From positions 1 to 45,758 of the forward strand of contig JARHYD010000049.1 in NCBI GenBank assembly GCA_029258655.1: a DNA stretch of 45,758 nucleotides, read 5' to 3'. Source of the stretch: Mailhella sp. (GTDB lineage Bacteria; Desulfobacterota; Desulfovibrionia; Desulfovibrionales; Desulfovibrionaceae). The notes beneath the pieces are model-generated. The model was not told the DNA's origin. It saw only the letters and a list, made by a program, of their open reading frames with translations, and searched no databases. Positions 40,455-45,758 of the stretch are shown here, one piece after another (positions within the stretch are counted from its first letter, which is position 1; every line of letters starts with the position of its first letter). Made by a program: the position numbers and the translations under genes.

Positions 40455-43400
40455 TTAATCCATTAAATACCCAATACCTAATGTTAATAATGTTTTTATT
40501 AACATATCATTAATAACAGGTTTTGCTATATGTCCATTCATTCCTACTTCAAAACATTTTTTTATATCTTCTTCAAAGGTATTTGCAGTCATAGCGACAA
40601 TAGGAATAGTTTTTGCCCTTGGGTGATTTGATTCCCGTATGGCTATTGTGGCGTCAAAACCATTTAATACTGGCATTTGCAAATCCATAAAAATTATATC
40701 AAAAGTATTTTTATCGGATTTTATAAAAGTTTCTGCACCTTCTTTTCCGTTTTTCGTTATGGTTATTTTCATACCCAATTTTTCAAGCATTTTCTTTATT
40801 ACTACAATATTTATAGGGTGATCCTCTACCAACAAGGCTGATATATCTTGAAAACTATATGATTGGGCTTTTTCTGCTTTATTTATCTCACCTTCATTTT
40901 TCTTCTTTTCCACAGCAAAAGGAAGATCCAACATAAAGGTACTTCCTTTATCTATCACAGATTCTACCTTTATAGTTCCACCTAAGCCCTCTACCAATGC
41001 TTTTACAATGGCAAGACCAAGCCCTGAACCTTCTATTTTACTAATCATAGAGCTTTCTACTCTATGAAATGGATCAAAAATAAATTGTAATTGTTCTTCT
41101 GGAATACCTATACCTGTATCTTTTATTGTAATAAGAAATTGAGCTATATTATTCCTAATGGTTAATACTTCCTTAACACATACAGAAACACTACCATTTT
41201 GCGGAGTAAATTTTAATGCATTGCTAATAATATTAGAAATAATTCTTTGATAACGCGTTTCATCACTTTCCACAAATTCATGTACTATATCTTCAAAAGA
41301 AAGCTTAAATGTTATATTTTTTTGCTTTACAAGAACTATAAAAACATCACAAGCTCTTTGCGTTACTTCTTTTATAGAAAAAACAGATTTGCTATACGAC
41401 ATTTTTCCACTTTCTATTTTTACCATTTCAAGAATATCATTTAAAAGATTTAATAAATGATTAGAACTTGATTTTATAATATCTAAACTTTCTTTTATTT
41501 GTTTATCATCTTTTAAATCTGAAAGAGCTAAATTAGTCATTCCTATAATAGCATTCATCGGTGTTCTTAAATCATGGCTCATTGACGCTAAAAAAGAACT
41601 TTTGGTTCTATTTGCTTGCCGTGTATTTTCTAGTGCTTGATATAATTCATCATTTCTTCTTTGCTCTTCAAGAGAAAGCTCTGTAATATCCATACAGCCA
41701 ATACAAATTGTTTGTAAAATTTCATCATATAAAAAAATATGAAAACGTTTATACCGAATTTCTTCTTGTCCGTTTCTTCTTCTAACAAATCGACAACCTA
41801 TTTCAAAATTATTCCCTTCTAAAGAACGAGATACAATTTTTGATAAACTCATTTCATAAATAATTCTTGATCTGTCTTCTTCTACTGCATAATATGATAA
41901 AATTCTTGGTGCATCATACGAATATAAACCAACAAGATTTTCCTCTACTTCTTTATCAAATGTATTATTTTCTGCCCAATAACTATATGTATCATTTTTT
42001 AAATCAATTTGAAAAATAAAATCTATTTGATATAATAAACAAACTTCTGCAAATTTCGCTTTTAATGTGCTATTAGTAATATCATGCAAAGAAAGAAATG
42101 CTAATAACTGCCCTGTTTCATAATGCTTCATTACCTTCATTTCACATTCAAGCCACATAGGCTTATTATAAAAACGACCCTGAAAAATACAAGAACATAC
42201 GGTTATCCCATTATTATAATTTGTTATAATGGTATCTAAATCCACCATTTTTTCAAATTGTTCTTGCTGGTCTTTTTTCAAAATAAATTGCTTAAAACGT
42301 GCTAATTCTATATCTATATCATTTGTTGCTATATCATTAAATTTTCCTAAACGACTTTTAATAATTTTTTTCGTGTTAACATTAAATACTAAACAACCAA
42401 AAGTATTATGTTGGGCTATTTCCCAAAGCTGTACTTGTTCTTTATATTGTGCCTCTGCTTTTTTTATCTCACTTATATCAATGGCTGTTCCTAAGGCAAA
42501 TTCTGGCTCATTTTTATAATCTAGCATTAATGTATAGTTTAATTTTACCCACGTATACTCCTGCTTTTTATAATCAAAAACCCGTATTTCACATGAACCA
42601 TTTGGAATGCCTTCTCGAATATTATTATAAAAAGTACGATAGGTTTCTATATCTTCACTAAAAATTGCACCTGATTCAATACGATTTTCTGGATAATGTT
42701 TTACCATACTTTGCATTGGGAAATTAGTCATTGTATCATTTTCAACAGAAATTTCATTTGTTTGAATATTATATATCCAAATAGTTATACCTGCTTGCTG
42801 TGTGGCTATGGCAAGTTTATTTTTTATTTCCATATAGGCATTTATATCTTCACTCGTGCCTATACAAAGCAATGGTTTTTTATCATTATCAAATATTGTA
42901 GAATAACGAAATTTCTTCCAAACTCGCTCTTGATTTTCTCCTTGCAAAAGTAATATATTTGCCTCTGCATACGATACCCCAGTAGCTAATCGCTCATGCA
43001 AATCACAAAAAAGTTCAAAATAATCTGGGTCCACTAAATTCTTATCTAACATAAACGATACAAAATTATTAATTTCTTCTTTACACGTTTTATCACTTTT
43101 AAATCGTGTAATATATGCATTGCCCGTTCTTGGATTATATTCCCAAAATGAAATATTTAAATGTGCTACCGCTAATTCTAACTTTTGCTTTGCAAGCTGC
43201 AAATCTTCTTCATATTGATAAACTTCTGTTCTATCATATCCTACACAATAAAGATATGGTACTCCTTCCTCATTATACATTAACCGTGTTCTCAACACTA
43301 AATGCTTAATACTATTATTTTTTGTTTTTATTCTTGTTTCTACTAAAATAGGTTCTTCTTTATTCAAAAAAATGTTTTTTGATATGGTATGCCAAACAAA

Positions 43401-44375
43401 AATACTATCATCTTGTACCATTATTTGACTAAAAGAATTCGCAAAGTTATCCGAAAATTCTTCTTCACTATATTCTATAAAATCATAAAAAGCTTGGTTA
43501 GCAAAAGAAATAATCCTTTCTTCACTAAAAGAACAACGAAAAACAACACTTGGTATACTATTATAAATAAAATTAATCTCTTCTGCTGCTTTTTGAATTT
43601 TTTCCTTTTTTCGCTTAATAAGTGCTGAATTTGTAACTAAAATATCTACATACTGCTTACCATTCTGCTCGATTAACTCACCAGTTAAAAATACAAAAAT
43701 TGACGCATTATTTATTAAAAATGTTGTTACAAATTCAAAATAATCACCTTGACGCAAATCTGTTATTATTTTTTGAAAAGATTCTCTATCTTGTGGGCTA
43801 ATAAGTGATAATAAATTATTCTCATAACGACTTTCTAACTCTATTTTTGAAAAATTAAATTTCTTATAAAAAAAATCTGTGGCTTCTAATATGGATAATG
43901 TTACAGAACATCTTAAAATTCCCGCTTGCATTCCTGTATATAATGAATACAATCGAGGAGATATGGTTAATAAATTCTTATGATTATCTTCCATAACAAT
44001 ATCACAATAAAAATTTATCGCCCCAATTTGCCAAGCCTGTGCTACTTTCTGCCAAGTAAATGTTGCTTGCAATGTATTATTTTCTGTAAGATAATACCTT
44101 AAACAAACAATACAAATATCTTCGCCCACAAAACTATATGAACCATTTAAAAATTGGAGATTAAAAAATGTTTTGATCGAAAACTTTTTCTTTAAAGCTG
44201 AAAATACACAAGTCTTATTGTCTTTATTTTCTTGAAGTAAAGGTACTGTTTCATCATTAACCATAATTGTTATATTTTCCCATAACAATATGGCTTTATT
44301 TATAGTTTTTTCTATAAATATTGCTTCAATAAATTCCTTAGAAAAAGCTAAATTTTTTAAACCTATGTCTTGCAT
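40455..44375 (-). CDS. Multi-PAS hybrid sensor histidine kinase/response regulator
   Basis: 1306 aa; repeated PAS-like modules, HisKA FLASMSHDLRTPMNAIIGMTNLAL, HATPase DTGIGIPEEQ..GSGLGLAIVKALVEGLGG, REC ALLVEDHPIN..FMDLQMPVLNG..AMTAN. No obvious TM segment. Confidence 0.9.
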   Translation of the reverse strand: MQDIGLKNLAFSKEFIEAIFIEKTINKAILLWENITIMVNDETVPLLQENKDNKTCVFSALKKKFSIKTFFNLQFLNGSYSFVGEDICIVCLRYYLTENNTLQATFTWQKVAQAWQIGAINFYCDIVMEDNHKNLLTISPRLYSLYTGMQAGILRCSVTLSILEATDFFYKKFNFSKIELESRYENNLLSLISPQDRESFQKIITDLRQGDYFEFVTTFLINNASIFVFLTGELIEQNGKQYVDILVTNSALIKRKKEKIQKAAEEINFIYNSIPSVVFRCSFSEERIISFANQAFYDFIEYSEEEFSDNFANSFSQIMVQDDSIFVWHTISKNIFLNKEEPILVETRIKTKNNSIKHLVLRTRLMYNEEGVPYLYCVGYDRTEVYQYEEDLQLAKQKLELAVAHLNISFWEYNPRTGNAYITRFKSDKTCKEEINNFVSFMLDKNLVDPDYFELFCDLHERLATGVSYAEANILLLQGENQERVWKKFRYSTIFDNDKKPLLCIGTSEDINAYMEIKNKLAIATQQAGITIWIYNIQTNEISVENDTMTNFPMQSMVKHYPENRIESGAIFSEDIETYRTFYNNIREGIPNGSCEIRVFDYKKQEYTWVKLNYTLMLDYKNEPEFALGTAIDISEIKKAEAQYKEQVQLWEIAQHNTFGCLVFNVNTKKIIKSRLGKFNDIATNDIDIELARFKQFILKKDQQEQFEKMVDLDTIITNYNNGITVCSCIFQGRFYNKPMWLECEMKVMKHYETGQLLAFLSLHDITNSTLKAKFAEVCLLYQIDFIFQIDLKNDTYSYWAENNTFDKEVEENLVGLYSYDAPRILSYYAVEEDRSRIIYEMSLSKIVSRSLEGNNFEIGCRFVRRRNGQEEIRYKRFHIFLYDEILQTICIGCMDITELSLEEQRRNDELYQALENTRQANRTKSSFLASMSHDLRTPMNAIIGMTNLALSDLKDDKQIKESLDIIKSSSNHLLNLLNDILEMVKIESGKMSYSKSVFSIKEVTQRACDVFIVLVKQKNITFKLSFEDIVHEFVESDETRYQRIISNIISNALKFTPQNGSVSVCVKEVLTIRNNIAQFLITIKDTGIGIPEEQLQFIFDPFHRVESSMISKIEGSGLGLAIVKALVEGLGGTIKVESVIDKGSTFMLDLPFAVEKKKNEGEINKAEKAQSYSFQDISALLVEDHPINIVVIKKMLEKLGMKITITKNGKEGAETFIKSDKNTFDIIFMDLQMPVLNGFDATIAIRESNHPRAKTIPIVAMTANTFEEDIKKCFEVGMNGHIAKPVINDMLIKTLLTLGIGYLMD

Positions 44376-44445
44376 ACCATTACTCCACAGATTTTACTCA
44401 TAACCATTTAATACAATTTAAGCAATATGTTTTTTCGTTTCCTAT

Positions 44446-45381
44446 ATGATTATTAGTGTTAGCCGCAGAACAGATATTCCCGCATTTTATAGTGATTGGT
44501 TCTTCCAAAGATTAAAAGAAGGGTTTTGTTATGTGCCTAATCCTAGAAATCCCCTGCAAATAGCTAAAATTCCCCTTAATCTTGAATTTACTGATGCTTT
44601 TGTCTTTTGGACTAAAAACCCTTATCCTATGCTAAAAAAATTAGTAAATCTAAAGGAATATCCTTATTATTTTCACTACACTATTACTTCTTATTCAAAT
44701 GATATTGAAATTAATTTACCTAGAAAACGCTACCTTGTGAATACTTTTATTCAATTATCCAAACTTATTGGAAAAGAACGCATTATTTGGCGTTATGATC
44801 CTATTTTGCTTAATGAACACTACACTATTGAATATCATATCAAATACTTTGAAATTCTTTGCAAAAATATTGCCCCATACACAAATAAAGTTATTATTAG
44901 CTTTCTTAGTCTTTATAAAAAAAATCTCTATCGATGCAACAAAGTTCAAGCGTATTCACCTAACAAACAAGAGCAAATTATACTTATTAAAGCATTACAT
45001 ACAATCTGCTTATCCTATAATATAAAATTAGAAATTTGTGCCGGTGAAACTATGTATATTGAAAACTTTTCTATTAATCCAGCTAGTTGTATTGATATAA
45101 AACTTATCAATTCCATAAAAAAAGACCCTATCATAGCAGAAAAAGATAAAGGACAAAGAGAAGGTTGTGGGTGTACCAAAAGTTTTGATATTGGTATGTA
45201 CAATAGTTGTTTTAATGGATGTATTTATTGTTACGCTGCTTTTAAAGATGAATACCTTGAAAACAACAAAAGTAAACACGACCCCAAAAGCCCCTTGCTC
45301 TTAGGACAAATTCCTTCAAAAGCTACTATCACAGAAAAAAATATCAACACTATTTTTGATAATCAATTATCCTTATTATAA
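44446..45381 (+). CDS. DUF1848 family protein (radical SAM-like Cys motif)
   Basis: MIISVSRRTDIPAFYSDWFFQRLKEGFCYVPNPRNP, FVFWTKNPYPML and CNSC-like YNSCFNGCIYCYA motif. Confidence 0.85.
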   Translation: MIISVSRRTDIPAFYSDWFFQRLKEGFCYVPNPRNPLQIAKIPLNLEFTDAFVFWTKNPYPMLKKLVNLKEYPYYFHYTITSYSNDIEINLPRKRYLVNTFIQLSKLIGKERIIWRYDPILLNEHYTIEYHIKYFEILCKNIAPYTNKVIISFLSLYKKNLYRCNKVQAYSPNKQEQIILIKALHTICLSYNIKLEICAGETMYIENFSINPASCIDIKLINSIKKDPIIAEKDKGQREGCGCTKSFDIGMYNSCFNGCIYCYAAFKDEYLENNKSKHDPKSPLLLGQIPSKATITEKNINTIFDNQLSLL

Positions 45382-45450
45382 ATATATAATAATATATATA
45401 AATAATATATTTTTTCTTATTTATATACATCTAACTATAATAAACAATAC

Positions 45451-45640
45451 AATAGTATTAGAAAATACTCATGATTACTATGCGAAAATAAATAACTTTT
45501 TTATAAAAAAACTTTCTACTCATGCCCTAACATAGGTAAATTTATTGAAATTTATTTCAATAAATTTACCTGATTGAGGGGGCTTGGGGGAAATCATTTC
45601 CCCCAAAAAAATAATATTAATTTAAAAACACCCTAATATT
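45451..45640 (+). repeat. Copy D of dispersed double-hairpin element
   Basis: Hairpin 1 AGGTAAATTTATTGAAAT-TT-ATTTCAATAAATTTACCT (45534-45571); hairpin 2 TTGGGGGAAAT-C-ATTTCCCCCAA (45584-45606); right end TAATTTAAAAACACCCTAA. Confidence 0.75.
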
Positions 45641-45649
45641 ATTCATTTT

Positions 45650-45758
45650 TTAGCTTAAAAGGAATTTTTCTAAATCTTTTACTGTATTAATAACAAAATC
45701 TGTCTTATATTCCGCAAATTCTTCCTTTGTACCATAACCATATAAAACAGAGGCTACT
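45650..45758 (-). CDS. C-terminal fragment of a HAD-family hydrolase (phosphoglycolate phosphatase-like), runs off the window end
   Basis: Reverse complement reads VASVLYGYGTKEEFAEYKTDFVINTVKDLEKFLLS*, resembling HAD-IA C-termini (GV.YGYG..EEL...AD.ii.s..eL...L). Confidence 0.65.
   Translation of the reverse strand, partial: VASVLYGYGTKEEFAEYKTDFVINTVKDLEKFLLS

Noticed and set aside
41247-43628. Several 64-96 aa + strand ORFs antisense to the hybrid kinase
   Set aside because: All lie opposite a continuous, motif-supported 1306-aa ORF.

Overview
AT-rich 45.8 kb bacterial chromosomal window. Its gene content and order resemble a Desulfovibrionaceae-like genome, but that is inference. The first half is a near-complete dcw (division and cell wall) cluster on the + strand: mraZ-rsmH-ftsL-ftsI(PASTA)-murE-murF-mraY-murD-ftsW-murG-murC-murB-ftsQ-ftsA-ftsZ. 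Upstream on the - strand are pyk, an HD-GYP protein and the first codons of a probable dnaK. The second half, mostly - strand, holds an RND efflux triplet, an RgpF-like glycosyltransferase, a lipoprotein, gltX, a DUF2156 protein, a MATE transporter, lysA, ilvC, fliD-fliS, mutM and a 1306-aa multi-PAS hybrid histidine kinase. It ends with a + strand DUF1848 protein and the C-terminus of a HAD hydrolase. The coding content is mostly housekeeping; I found no defence system, CRISPR array, prophage or tRNA. The unusual signals are in the intergenic DNA: (i) a four-copy, same-orientation double-hairpin repeat whose stem shows compensatory changes between copies; (ii) two 36-bp perfect palindromes followed by a similar tail; (iii) a stack of seven hairpins between convergent ftsZ and the RND gene; (iv) an IS30-type transposase C-terminal remnant joined to a ~92-bp block that recurs 35 kb away; (v) 10-bp-phased MraZ-type operator repeats that also argue for a later mraZ start; (vi) a well-matched sigma-54 promoter upstream of fliD. 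Protein-level oddities are FliD with three 93-aa tandem repeats, FliS with a long C-terminal extension and MraZ with a ~38-aa insertion. All calls come from reading sequence and motifs; no database search was run.
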